Positions 1 through 10,765 of a stretch of 64,000 nucleotides of DNA are shown here, piece by piece. Origin of the DNA: Dasypus novemcinctus (lineage: Eukaryota; Chordata; Mammalia; Cingulata; Dasypodidae); contig NC_080701.1 of NCBI RefSeq assembly GCF_030445035.2, positions 24,644,798 to 24,708,797 on the forward strand, given 5' to 3'. Each line of letters opens with the position of its first letter. Position 1 is the stretch's first letter. A program made the position numbers and the translations under genes. The notes beneath the pieces were generated by a model. The model did no database searches, had not been told where the DNA came from, and saw nothing but the letters and a program-made list of their open reading frames with translations.

Positions 1-214
1 AGAACAACAAGAGAAAGGACAGAGAGCAACAAGAATGGCAACAGAATAATCTGAGTCACCGTGAACCTCTGCCAGTGGAGGGTGGCAGTGACGGTTTCAC
101 CCCGGGATCCTGTTGAATGACAGTCACATAGTTTCCTGCACTCGTTGAAGCTTCTCCCTCAGACTCCTGTGGACCAGGAATTAAGGGAAGTAAGGAATTC
201 ACACCGGCATAGTG

Positions 215-405
215 CTCTGCAATTACAAAGCACTTGATGTCATTTTACTTGACCCTCGCAACTGCCAAGGAAGGACGAGAGAAAAGGTTTCTCCTTTTTT
301 TTTATTTTAGAGCTGAAAAAAATGGAAACACAGGGAAGAAAGTGGCTTGCTCAAGTGACACAGTCCGCCAGTGATTAAGCCTGGTTTCTACATTCTTTCC
401 CTTTC
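215..405 (-). repeat. MIR SINE fragment
   Basis: Reads as the reverse complement of a MIR: a decayed 'cacttgatgtcattttacttgaccctc' type block, then a degraded 'gaaactgaggcacagagag' block and a 'gcttgctcaagtgacacag' block. This order (CORE, then tRNA-derived end) is typical of antisense MIR. It is heavily diverged, as expected for a repeat older than the placental radiation. Ends are approximate. Confidence 0.6.
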
Positions 406-954
406 TTTAAGCTGTCTTCTAAACACATCTCAGACTTCTCTCCTTCAACTTGTTTCTTTGTGGGGTTTTTTTTGTCGTTGTTGTTGTTTTTTCATTTTCT
501 TTTTCCAGACCTTGGTTTTGAACAGAAAAAAGTAATAACTTGAGACTCTCAAGTTATACAGTCAATCTACCATTTTGTTGTTGCTATTGTTCTAGGTCAA
601 TTAAAAATCAATACTAGAGTTTAAATGTTCTAAGTATTTTTGTCATTCGGCAGAAAACCTTACTTGCTCTACTTGGACAACATAATACCGACTTTAATGG
701 TCACTGAAGTAGGACTTTGTGATCCAATCAGGAGACTTGTGATTTTGCTTACACCTTTTTGCTGATCAACCTAGCAGTGAAAAAAAATGCCTTTGGAAGG
801 AAAGATTAAAATAGGAAAAAGTTCTTTCAGTTCCTGAAAATCACCTGCCGCTCTTAGAAGAGTATGCACAGTCAAACTTGCACTAACTTCTTTTGTTTTT
901 AATCTTGGAACTGGGAATGGAGGGAGGGTGGGAAGGGAATGAACAGGCTAGAAG
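406..954. other. Stretch without recognised feature
   Basis: AT-rich, apparently unique sequence with a short T/G-rich low-complexity run near 460-495. I see no open frame of interest, no recognisable repeat and no clear regulatory site. Confidence 0.5.
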
Positions 955-1140
955 CCATCTCTGTTCTAAGCTTAGTGCTAGTAGCCTTGGATTTTATGTA
1001 TGTTGTCTCATCATGCCTCACCACACTCTGGTAGATTAGATTATTTTTTACTTCTTTTTGTAGATGGAAAACAGATATAAAGAGGTTAAATTTCTTACCC
1101 AAAGTCACCCAGTTTACAAATGACAGAAAACAATTTAAAA
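955..1140 (-). repeat. MIR SINE fragment
   Basis: Antisense MIR pattern: a 'ttctaagcttagtgct' block, a 'gtctcatcatgcctcaccaca' block, 'gatggaaaacagatataaagaggttaaat', then 'cccaaagtcacccag'. These correspond to the CORE and the 'gaaactgaggcacagagaggttaagt ... ccaaggtcacacag' segment of MIR. Confidence 0.75.
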
Positions 1141-1594
1141 TAAGCTTCAATCCCATAGAGCGTCCCTTTATTTTGGGCACAGCATGTTCCTCTCATTATT
1201 TTATCTAGCACTATAGAAAAATGTGAGTTTCTTCTTAGGATTTGCATCTAAGTATCCTATATAGGAAACATTTTTTTCACAGATCTGGTGGCCTGTCTTA
1301 TTTTTATTGAACAAATGTCAGCAGCATCTTCACCTTGGGTAGTATCAGTGAGAACTGAGAAGGTGCCAGTTTGCTTAAACTCCATTACTAACAGAGTTCT
1401 TAATTAACCTGCCAATAAAGTCAATAATGGAGATCCCCGTTGTTTTAAAAATGAAACCTGTTTGAGTACTTCTTTCTCCAGGACATTTTTGCCATTTGCT
1501 CTCCTGGAAGTTTAATTCTGAATTCTGAGACTGCCCTCTAATTAATTGTGCTTTAAAAATGCCGCTTCCTGGTGACTGCACAATTTTACCAAAT

Positions 1595-1765
1595 TTTCCA
1601 CATGTGTTAACTCATTCAATCCTTGTGACATTCCTAAGGCACATATGAATATTGTCACTGTTCAGATTAGTTAACTGAGATTCAGAGAATTTTAATACTT
1701 TGTATAGAACCCCACAAATGGTAAAGAGTAGATGCAGGACTTGAACTCATAACGTTTGACCTTCA
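1595..1765 (-). repeat. MIR SINE fragment
   Basis: Contains 'gttaactcattcaatccttg', then 'ttaactgagattcagagaatttt' and 'ggacttgaactcataac', matching in order the antisense MIR blocks for CORE, the deoxyadenosine-rich centre and the tRNA-like B-box side. Confidence 0.75.
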
Positions 1766-2759
1766 TTCTGGTTGCCTTCCCTGTCCTTATCTACCATAGG
1801 CCATGCCTCCAAATATTAGGGAGATTATAGGACTCACAATGTTCTCTAGCAAATAACACTCCAGGCTTTCCTAGAAGCAGATGAGAGGTAGAGCAAACCT
1901 CTAATACTGCCAAGTTTGGTGCTAGACCTGGCTACCAATTTTTACCCCAGCATACCTGAATCTTTCTTAACTCATAGCCAAATTAAATAATTCTAAAATA
2001 TTTTGTCCCTAATTTTATTCTTTTTTTTTTTCAGTAGGAATCCATACTAGTTGTAAAACAAGATTTTTTAGCTTTTTGCTTTGAATTTTCATCGGAGGAT
2101 TTTTCTGGGCCCTAAGGATACAGAATACTGTCCCATACTCCTCGAATCTGCACATCCATATACATTCAGACTTTCATACTTATATCACATTGACTCTTTT
2201 ATATATCTTTATATATTAAGCCTATATTATCAAGAAGGAACCAGAATCTCTACAGAATAACCAAGCTAAGGACTCAATATTCTATTTCTACATTGAAAAA
2301 GTAGCTTTCCCATTAAATGGCAAATCCTTCATCTCAAAGGTTGAATAGTATTGTATTTAAAAAAGACTTCCAGCTGGTTACACTTAAGGGCCTGGAAAAA
2401 AAGGCTGGTCCCAAAATATCTGCTGGCTCTGGGCTGTGATATATTTTTGTTTGATATTGAATTGGAAATATTTTCACTTATTCTGTATTCTTCTCTCTTG
2501 AAGTGTGTTCCTATGGACACAGGCAAATAAACGTGGAATCCCATGGCATGCCTGAGAAGACCTCCTGCTCACACCTTCTCTCTGAGGATGGACATACAAG
2601 ACTAAATGTTGTTTTCCTACATTATTTTGTAGATACCAACTCCTCCCTGGAAAGGGCTACAACGGTGGGAAAGCAGACCCTCTAGAGCAGAAGAAAGCAG
2701 GCAAAAGTGTCTCTTGAAGACTTTTTTAGGATTTGTCACCACTGACCACCCACAACAAC
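1766..2759. other. Stretch without recognised feature
   Basis: About 1 kb of AT-rich sequence with no repeat that I can name. Open frames here are short (at most about 70 codons) and show no domain-like composition. Confidence 0.5.
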
Positions 2760-3185
2760 CCCCCAAACTCTTTTTTTAATGATTTATTTTATTTCTCCCC
2801 TTCCTCCCCCCCCCCCCATTGTCTGCTCTCTTGTGTCCATTCGCTGTGTGTTCTTCTGTGTCTGCTTCATTCTTGACAGCACTGGGAATCTGTGTCTCTT
2901 TTTCATTATGTCATCTTGCTATGTCAGTTCCCCATGTGTGTGGTGCCAGTCCTGGGTAGGCTGCACATTTTTTCACGCAGGGCAGCTCTCCTTATGGGAC
3001 ATACTCCTTGCGTGTGGGGCTCCTCTACAGGGGGAACACCCCTGTGTGGTATGGCACTCCTCGCATGCAGCAGCACTGCACAAACCAGCTTACCACACAA
3101 GACAGGAGGCCCTGCATTTGAACCCTGGACTTCCTATGTGGTAGATGCTCTATCAGTTGAGCCACATCCGCTTCCCCCAAACTCT
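2760..3185 (-). mobile_element. DAS-type tRNA-derived SINE, older subfamily, with target-site duplication
   Basis: SINE of about 400 bp (2772-3173) inserted on the minus strand. In its own orientation it starts with a tRNA-like head (GTGGCTCAACTGATAGAGC as A-box region, GGGTTCAAATG as B-box region), continues through the DAS body ('CAGTGCTGCTGCATGC', 'CACACAGGGGTGTTCCCC') and ends in an A-rich tail (T-rich at 2772-2800 on the plus strand). A perfect 12-bp duplication cccccaaactct flanks it (2760-2771 and 3174-3185). The head differs from the other copies at 7.0, 51.8, 52.4, 57.5 and 63.6 kb (CTCAACTGATAGAGC rather than CCAGTGGTTAGGGC), so it probably belongs to a different, older subfamily. 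Confidence 0.9.
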
Positions 3186-4359
3186 CTTTTAGCCACCTTC
3201 ACACAGCCCTGTCTTCCTTCTGATTGCTCTCTGGCTGTTTCTATGGCTCCTTTACTTTTTCTTCTTTCTTCTGTTAGATGAAGAAATTCTGTAAGAATTT
3301 CTCAAGGTTCAGGCTTTTAACTTCTACTCATTTTTAAAACTCCTCTCTCAGAAATTATTGAGGTAGAAACAGAGTGCTTTGCCTTGTCCCAAATATAGAG
3401 ACCTTCCACCAGGGTCTTATTTTCCAAAAAAAAAATTGGAATTGAAGTGTTTCATGGTACAAAAGTTTGCTGTTAGAACTTTCTGCTTACCATTTTTCTC
3501 TGAGCCTTACTTTACCAGTAACCATAATTACGTGTTTTTCTGTGAAGATGACTCCAAAACCTGGATGTCTATTCCTGACCTCCTGTGCCAGCTTCAACAT
3601 TGAATGTTGAATTGCCTTAACATTTTGAGTTATACATCGTACTTCTACTACCAACTGTCAATGAGGGAAGAGCCATAGTCATAGATCTCAGATGAGTTCT
3701 GAGAAACAAAGCAGGAGTGAGGCAGTTCTGTATCAAATAAGAACTGGTGACAACTGGAAGAATAACTAACAATCTCGGGAGAAGGACAATGTCCGAATCA
3801 CCCACTCTAAGAGATGACACAAACTCAAGCCATCCCAGGCTGGCATCTGTAGCTAAGGGTTGTCATTTAGTTTGGGGCTGAGGATTGAGTGACAGAAATT
3901 CCTAGTATCAAGAAGATACCAGAAGGATAAGTCGAGGTAGTAAATCCTTGCTAGAAGCAAGGGAAAGCCTTGGAATAAAGGGCAACGAGACTTTGGAAAA
4001 AAGTCCACAAAGTGAACTTGGATTCAGAAATAACTTCTAGATTCTTTGCAGACCTGAATTAGGCATATAAAATTCCAGTCCTAGGAAGAAAGCAAGTGTC
4101 GTAGAGTGCCAAAGCGCTGCTGATGCAAAGTATGGAAAATATGTGGTTTTAATAATGGGAATTTTATATAGAGCAAAAGCTTACATTTCCAAGGTTGTGT
4201 AATGTCCAAATCGAGGCATGAGTAGAGGTGCTTTCTTGCCAAAGTCAGCTTTTGTGTAGCAAAAGCAAAGCCTTCCTCTCCAGAGCCTCAGAGCTCAGCT
4301 GTGGGCAACCAGGCTCAGGACTTCTCCCTTTCCAGGGCTCCTCAGTCTCAGCTGCTCCA
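3186..4359. other. Stretch without recognised feature
   Basis: Mostly unique sequence of ordinary composition. No repeat I can name, and open frames are all under 75 codons without family resemblance. Confidence 0.45.
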
Positions 4360-4937
4360 CTTTCTTTTTATTTTATTTTTTTTGTATTTAAACTTTATTT
4401 CAAATTCAAATGATAATACAATAGATAAAAGACAGCTCAACAAGTTAGGGAAGCATAACTCCTAAAAATTTCTGTCCAGGTACTTTTATCTCATCTCATT
4501 CCAACAAATATCATCCAGTGTTCAGAAGGGTACACAGATGAGCACAGATTAGTTAAATGAGACAGTCTCCTCAGTAATGAAAAAAAAGCTTAGTTATATT
4601 TATATTTCATAAGCACAAACCCCATATTCTTTTCTTTTTTTTAGGAGGTACCCAAGATTGAACCCAGGATCTCATACATGGGAAGCCAGCACTCAACCGC
4701 TTGAGCTACATCTGCTCCCCCCATAGTCTTTTTTTTTTTGACCTTTAGCATTAATAAAGTAACTTCTTTCTTTTGCTACAAAAGTGTCACCAAGTTGTTA
4801 ACTATAGTCTCTAAATTGCATTAGTTATATTTTCCCATGTATCATCACCTTCTTTACACCTTGTAGTAGAAAAACATTCCTGTATTTCTATTATTAACCA
4901 CAATCCTCATCTAACACCAAAATCATGTTATCCCCTA
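4360..4937 (-). mobile_element. Probable L1 3'-region fragment, split by a short SINE
   Basis: T-rich start followed by text such as 'accaagttgttaactatagtc' and 'gcattagttatattttccca', which resembles antisense L1 3' UTR sequence seen in xenarthran L1s. The block is interrupted at 4634-4718 by a short SINE. Assignment is from general resemblance only. The right end abuts the LTR-like copy at 4938. Confidence 0.4.
4634..4718 (-). mobile_element. Short monomeric tRNA-derived SINE
   Basis: About 85 bp. In its own orientation it reads as a tRNA-like head: GTAGCTCAAGCGGTTGAG (A box), then GGGTTCAATC (B box), followed at once by an A-rich tail (T-rich at 4634-4641 on the plus strand). It lacks the long DAS body. 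It is flanked by a 14-bp duplication with one mismatch (ccccatattctttt at 4620-4633, ccccatagtctttt at 4719-4732). Related units are at 54471-54737 and 56452-56577. Confidence 0.8.
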
Positions 4938-5411
4938 TGCTCTGCTTTCTTCCTGAGTTCATCTGTGGCTCTCAGGCATATAGCAGGGCTCATCTCTTCT
5001 GCCTTGAGCTGCTCCATGAGCCCAGCCCCTTCGGGGCCTCTTCCTGATCCTCTGTGCTCTTTTGCTTCCAGACTCCAGGATTTCTCTCAGCTCTCGGGCC
5101 TTCTCTGTTCTCCTGAAGTCTTCTCTCTGTCACATGGCAGGATTGTGATGGTGGCCTCCTTTCTCTGTGTGTGTGCTTCTCTCTGTGTGTCTCAGTTTAT
5201 ATCAGGATCAACCCAGCAAAAGGGTGGATACCCAAGCTGGCTCATGCCTCACTGGTGTAGTCCAATCAATGGCCCTAAATCGAGCCTATCAAGTAATCTA
5301 ATCAAAGTCCCCTTAAATGAATTTAATGCAATCAAAGGGTTCCACATCCATAGGAATAGATTAGTTTAAGAACATAATCCTTTGGGATTAAAAGAACTTC
5401 AAACTGTCACA
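4938..5411 (-). mobile_element. Solo-LTR-like element, family X (copy A), truncated at its 3' end
   Basis: In minus orientation it begins TGTGACAGTTTGAAG and then matches, block by block, copies at 5646-6167 and 8138-8767: 'GATTATGTTCTTAAACTAATC', 'ATTCCTATGG', a TATAAA box (around 5196-5201 on the plus strand as tttata) and 'CTCAGGAAGAAAGCAGAGCA', the last shared with 8452-8475. The 3' third with the AATAAA signal seen in the other copies is missing. The layout is that of a MaLR/ERVL-like LTR. I cannot name the family. It sits head to head with copy B, about 230 bp away. Confidence 0.65.
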
Positions 5412-5645
5412 ACAAGAAAGGTGAACTGACCACTCAGAGAAGCTGGGAGATGTGGAAGCTTTAGGCAGAGGCTGTGGGACTCCATGCCAAAACCACTTTC
5501 AAGACAGAAAGAGGTCCGAGGGTTGTAAGTCTGGGTTCTCAGTAGTACAGGAACCAGTCAGACCTTTTGTGTCTCTGGCCAAGCAGGAATAAGGGCAGGG
5601 CAGAGGCAAGAAGTGACTGACTAATAGAACTGCCCTAAATGAAAC

Positions 5646-6167
5646 TGTGAGACTTTGAAGATTTTGTGGATCCTGAAAAGATTATGTTCTTGGAGCTAAC
5701 CCATTCCTGTGGGCTTGGGACCCTTTGGATTAGATTCAGTTTGGGGGAACTTGGATTAGACTACTTCAGTGAGACATGACCCAGGGTGGGTCTTGCTCTT
5801 TTTGCTGGATTCTTTTATAAACGGGGGACTAAAAGTAGAGACACACAGAGGAAAAACCACAGAGACAGAGAGAAGGAATCCAGGTACTCAGAGAGGAGCC
5901 CAGGAGAGAGGACACCACAGACAGAGCAACCAGAAGCTGAGTAATGAGGCTCAGAAGAGAAACAGATGTCCCCATGTACCTTGCCACATGGAAGGAGTCC
6001 AGGATTGCCAGCAGTTGCCCTTCAGTGAGACAGCAGCTCTGATGACGCCTTGATTTGGACCTTTTCACAGCCTCAGAACTGTAAGCTTTTGAGTTAATAA
6101 ATTTCCATTAGAAAAGCCAACTCATTTCTGGTATATTGCTCCCAGCAGCTTTTAGCAAACTGAAACA
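5646..6167 (+). mobile_element. Solo-LTR-like element, family X (copy B), complete with 5-bp target duplication
   Basis: Begins TG (5646), ends CA (6167) and is flanked by a perfect 5-bp duplication gaaac (5641-5645 and 6168-6172), the hallmark of an LTR integrated by a retroviral-type integrase. Inside are a TATA box (TTTTATAAAC, 5813-5822) and an AATAAA signal (6096-6101) near the 3' end. The last part, 'CCTCAGAACTGTAAGC ... AATAAATTTCCATTAG ... AGCAAACTGAAACA', resembles the 3' end of MLT1/THE1 MaLR LTRs ('CCAGAACTGTGAG...AATAAA...'), so I infer a xenarthran MaLR-like LTR. No internal gag/pol sequence adjoins it. Confidence 0.75.
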
Positions 6168-6229
6168 GAAACACTGTTCCAAATGGGATTCCCATCATAG
6201 TAAACGTGTATAGGATTTTTTTCAGACAT

Positions 6230-7000
6230 CTCACCTGAAACTTTCTTAGTTTTGACTTTTTTCAACCTCCTCTTCCTCATATCTAAGTCCAATAAGTCCT
6301 GATATCATTCCACCATTTTACCTTTAGTTCCCTTTCCAACTTTCTCAAATCTTTCAAAACCATGCTAGTTAAGTGCCTCTACTTTCAACTATTCTGTCAT
6401 ACACTTAGCTGTTCTCCCTCTTTTCAGGTGTTTCCCAATCAGTCCTCTCTGCACTGTACCAAATTGATTTTCTTTAAATCTAAAAATCCATATTTTTAAT
6501 AATACAGTCCCTTTTTAGCAATCCTCAAGGACTTCAAATCATTTAAAGAATAAAGCCCAAATCCTTTAGCTTAGCATTTGAGACATTCTATCATCTGGTC
6601 CCAGCTCATTTTCTCACGTGATCTCCCACTGTTAACAAAACTTTCTCCATTGAAGTTAGTTTACCCAGTGAAAACAATTCCTGTTTATCTTCATCTTATA
6701 ACCTCTGCCCATGCTATGTCCATTTCTCAGACTGTATTTCCCATCTGGACTATCCCTCACCACTGTCCGCCACCAGCCTGCCTTCTCTAATAAAATCCTG
6801 TTCATCTCTTCTCTACAGCTTCTGTTGACCCTCCCAGCTCCAAAAAGACCTTTCCTAGCATTTAAATGACTATTCCACTGTCTTGGTCCTTTTTCATCTG
6901 CTTCTCTAGTGCGTTAGTTGTTCATGTGTTTATAGTATGTGTCTTTCCTGCCACATCCTGGTAACTAAGTAGATTCGGGACCTTGCTTTTTGTTTGACTT
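6230..7000 (+). repeat. L2 LINE fragment
   Basis: Long decayed match to the 3' part of L2 in sense orientation: 'aaagaataaagcccaaatcctttagcttagcatttgagacattctatcatctgg', 'ccatgctatgtccatttctcagactg' and 'cttctctacagcttctgttgaccctcccagc' correspond to the familiar L2 blocks 'caggataaagtccaaa..cttagcctggcattcaagg', 'acatgctgttccctctgcctggaatg' and 'aggaagccttccctgacc'. No coding potential remains. Confidence 0.75.
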
Positions 7001-7025
7001 CTACCCAGCTCCATGCAGGTGTGTA

Positions 7026-7482
7026 ATAAATATGGTTTTTTTAAAAGATTTATTTATTTATTTATTTCTCTCCACTCCCTCCCTCCCACCCCAGTTGTCT
7101 GTTCTCTGTGTCTATTTGCTGTGTCTTGTTTCTTTGTCCGCTTCTGTTGTTGTCAGCGGCACAGGAATCTGTGTCTCTTTTTGTTGCGTCATCTTGTGTC
7201 AGCTCTCCGTGTGGGCGGCACCATTCTTAAGCAGGCTACACCTTCTTTTGTGCTGGGCGGCTCTCCTTACGGGGCGCACTCCCCGCATGTGAGGCTCCCC
7301 CAGGCGGGGAACACTCCTTCGTGGGGGACACCCCTGCGTGGCCCGGCACTCCTTGCGCACATCAGCATCGCGTATGGGTCAGCCCCACACGGGTCAAGGA
7401 GGCCTGGGGTTTGAACCACAGACCTCCCTTGTGGTAGACGGACGCCCTAACCACTGGGCCAAGTCCATTTCCCATAAATATG
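7026..7482 (-). mobile_element. DAS-type SINE with target-site duplication
   Basis: Element 7035-7473 on the minus strand, about 439 bp. In its own orientation the head reads GGCCCAGTGGTTAGGGCGTC with a B-box-like GGTTCAAACC, then the DAS body with GCGCAAGGAGTG and CACGCAGGGGTGTCCCC, and an (AAAT)n / A-rich tail (7035-7066 on the plus strand). A 9-bp duplication ataaatatg flanks it (7026-7034 and 7474-7482). Open frames across it are chance products of its GC-rich body. Confidence 0.93.
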
Positions 7483-8064
7483 TTCTTAATTAATAAATGT
7501 TCCCCGTTTTAATACCAAGGTCTGCAAACTCTGATGGCTGCTATCACATTTAATGCATTAAAGGTAGTGATCAGTTCTATTTTTCCTATACAAGGGAGAT
7601 TTTGAGCTATATTTTCTCTGGCGGGAATGGGTTTGTGTGGATCTATTTATACTCTTTCATGAGGTTCACCCTGAGGCCAATGAAGTGAATTTGTAAGGTC
7701 ATGACTTTGGAAAAGTGGTTTTTGCTTCTAACTAAACATAATGGACTTTGAACCCACAACCTTGGTCTTTTTAACCGAATGCCTTAACTACCATTTGGGT
7801 CATTATCTACTTCACTTTGGTTCATCTGTTTCCAACATAAATGAGTCCAATTTAACACAGGCCCACAAATATACTCATTAGCAATGCCTCGCATCTCCTT
7901 CTACCACATTCCAGTATTCTTATATCCCACTGAGCAGTTCAGCCTCCTCAACACTTCTATGGACCCTAAAGTGATCCTGCTTAGGAAACACGGCTAAGGA
8001 TGGAACATGAACACCCAAGTGTGGTAGATTCTTTAAGAGAAGTCAATAAATAATTCTTTTATCT
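7483..8064. other. Stretch without recognised feature
   Basis: Apparently unique, AT-rich. No gene, repeat or clear site seen. Confidence 0.45.
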
Positions 8065-10765
8065 GTATTTTTTTTTAATTAGAGAAGTGGATTTACAGAA
8101 GAGTCATGTATAAAATACAGAACTCCCATATACCACCTGAGACAGTTAGAAATTATTTTAGGAAACCCATAAAGAAAAAGATAATATTTGTGAACTAATC
8201 TATTCCTGTGTGCATGAGACCCTTTCAATTGGACTATGTTAGTGAGGTATGACTGAGATTGAGTCCCTGCACTCTCTTCCTGGGTCTGCTAAAAACAGAC
8301 ACAGGAAAAGGAAACCACCATATCTGGTCCTGCCACGTGAGAGGAAAAACTGCAGTCTCGCCCACAGGTGAGCTGCAAGGAGAGAAGCCCCAGAGAGGCT
8401 AAAGAGAGACACCAAGGAGAGAGAAGCCATATGCATGATATCTTACAGTTGACCTGAGGAAGAAAGCAGAGCAGCCAAGACTGATAGAGGAGGCCTGGAG
8501 GCGACAGCCTTATGCCTAGTTACCCACAGCTGAGCTCTGGGAGACGATGGCAGATGCTGGGGAAGACACAGGCCTCAGCAGAGGTTGGCAGCCATCTTGC
8601 TCCACCACTTGGCCATTGACTTTGGTGAGGAAGCCCCTCTGAGGATGCCTCGATTTGGACATTTCATGGCCTCAGAACTGTAAGTTTTTACCCCAGATAA
8701 ATTCCCTTTATCAAAGCCAACCCATTACTGGCACTTTGCATCATCAGCCCTTTGGTAAACTAGAACGCCATGCCATTATTAATAACTTCCATGAGTATGG
8801 TATATTTGGTGCAATTGATGAAAGCACATTTTAAAAATTGTACTGTTGGTTGTAGTTCATGCTGTAACTTAGGGTTCACTGCTTGTGATATGCAGTTCCA
8901 TAGATTTCTTTATAAAATTTTTTGTTCTAGTAGCATAAGTATGACCTAAAATTTTTCCTTTGAACCACAGTCAAATGTGCTCTTAATTATATTCACAATG
9001 TTGTGCTACTATCACCATAATCCATTATCAAAACTTTTCTATCATTCCAAATAGAAACTCTGTACGTTTTAAGCCTTAACTCCCTATTCTCTTCCCCTCC
9101 CCATCCCCTGGAATTTTAAATCCTAGAGTCTAAATTGAAAAGTTTGCTTATTCTAATTACTTCATATCAGTGAAATCATACAATACCTGCCTTTTTGTAT
9201 CTGTCTTATTTCATTCACAAGATATTTCCAAGGTTCTTTCATGTTGTCTCATGCATCAGAACTTCATTGCTTTTTATAGCTGAATAATATTCCATTGTGC
9301 CTATATAACCATAATTTATTTATCCATTCATTGGTTGATGGACTGGGCATGTGGGTTGTTTCCATCTTATTGGCAATTGTGAACAATGCCACTATGGACA
9401 TTGGTGTACAAATATCTATTCAAGTTCCTGCTTTCAATTCTGTTGGCTATATATCTAGAAGTGGGATCTCTAATTCATATGGTAATTCTATACTTAACTT
9501 TCTGAGCATCTGCCAAATTGTCTTCCACAGCAGTTGCACTATTTTACATTTCTGCCAGCAATGATTTCTCCACATCCTCTCCAACACTTGTAATTTTCCA
9601 CCTTTTAATAGTGACATGCTAGTGGGTATGAAGTGGAATCTCATTGTGGTTTTGATTTTCTTTTCCCTAATCACTAATTATATTGAGCATCTTTTCCTGG
9701 GTTTTTTAGCCATTCATATATCTTCTTTGGAGAAAAGTCTATTCAAGTCTTTTGCTCATTTTTAAATTGGGTTGTTTAACTTTTTGTTGTTGAGTTGAGG
9801 AATTTCTTTATTTATTCTGTATATTAAACCCTTATTGGATACACTCCTTCCAAATATTTTCTCCCTTTGTATAGGTTGTTGTTTTATTTTCATGATAAAG
9901 TCTTTGGATGATGAAAAGTTTTAAAATTTGATAAGGTCCCATTTATTTATTTGTTTGTTTGTTTATTCTTTTGTTGCTTGTGCTTTGGGTGTAAAGTCTA
10001 AGAAGCTATTGCCTAACAAAAGGTCCTGAAGATGTTCCTGCATGCTTTGTTCTAGGGATTTTATAGTTCTGACTCTTATATTTAGGTCTTTGATCTAGTT
10101 TGAGTTGATTTTTGCATATGGTGTTAGGTCCACCTTCATTCTTTTACAAGTGGAGATCCAGTTTTTCCAGCACCATTTCTTGAAGAGACTATTCTTTACC
10201 AATTGAGTGGTCTTTGCCCCCTTGTCAAAAATTAGTTGGCCATAAATATGACTGTTAATTTCTGAAATCTCAATTTGATTCCATTGGTCTATTTATCTGT
10301 CCTTGTGCCAGTACCAAGCAGTTTTGATTATTTTGTCTGTGTAATGAGATTTAAGATTGGAAAGTGTGAATCTTCATCATCTTTTTCAAGACAGCTTTGG
10401 CTATTCAGGGCCCCTTGCTCCTTCTTGTAAATTTAATTGGCTTTTCCTTTTCTGCAAATAAGATTATTGGAATTTTGAAAAAAATTGGGTTGAATCTGCA
10501 AATCACTTTGGATAGAATTGACAATAATATTTAGCCTTCCCATTCATGAACACGGAATGTCCATCCATTTATTTTGGCCTTCTTTCATTTCTTTTAGCAA
10601 TATTTTGTAGTTTTCTGTGTACTAGTCCTTTGCATTCTTGGTTCAAATTTATTCTTGATATTTAATTCTTTTAGTTGCTTTGCATGAATTTTTTCCTTAG
10701 TTTCTACTTTCAGTTGTTGATTATTAGTGTATAGAAATACTACTGATTTTTCTTTTATCTATCTG
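8065..10765 (-). mobile_element. L1 LINE, 5'-truncated, antisense, interrupted by an LTR
   Basis: The minus strand carries the 3' half of an L1. From the left come a poly-T (the poly-A tail on the minus strand, about 8070-8080), 3' UTR text (8081-8137, resuming at about 8773), then the C-terminal region of ORF2 from about 9240 to 10765. On the minus strand a short frame at about 9450-9560 contains VQLLWKTIWQMLRKL followed by IELPYELEIPLL, matching the conserved 'W..W..L..L.IELPYDPAIPLLG' block near the ORF2 C terminus. The antisense text 'ccagtaccaagcagttttgattattttg' is likewise a standard ORF2 landmark. Frames are broken by stops and indels, so it is inactive. ORF2 is cut off at about 10765, leaving no RT core, endonuclease, ORF1 or 5' UTR. 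The LTR at 8138-8767 split it. Confidence 0.9.
8138..8767 (+). mobile_element. Solo-LTR-like element, family X (copy C), nested in L1
   Basis: Splits the L1 3' UTR between 'catataccacc' (ends 8137) and the L1 text resuming near 8773. Starts TGAGACAGTTAGAAATTA and shows the family blocks 'GAACTAATCTATTCCTGTG' (8192-8210), 'GTGAGGTATGACTGAG' and the 3' end 'CCTCAGAACTGTAAG ... GATAAATTCCC ... GTAAACTAGAACG'. The terminal CA has decayed to CG. The flanking 5-mers (ccacc / ccatg) agree at three of five positions, acceptable for an old duplication. It is longer than copy B by about 110 bp in the middle. Nesting shows the family was active after this L1 inserted. Confidence 0.7.
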
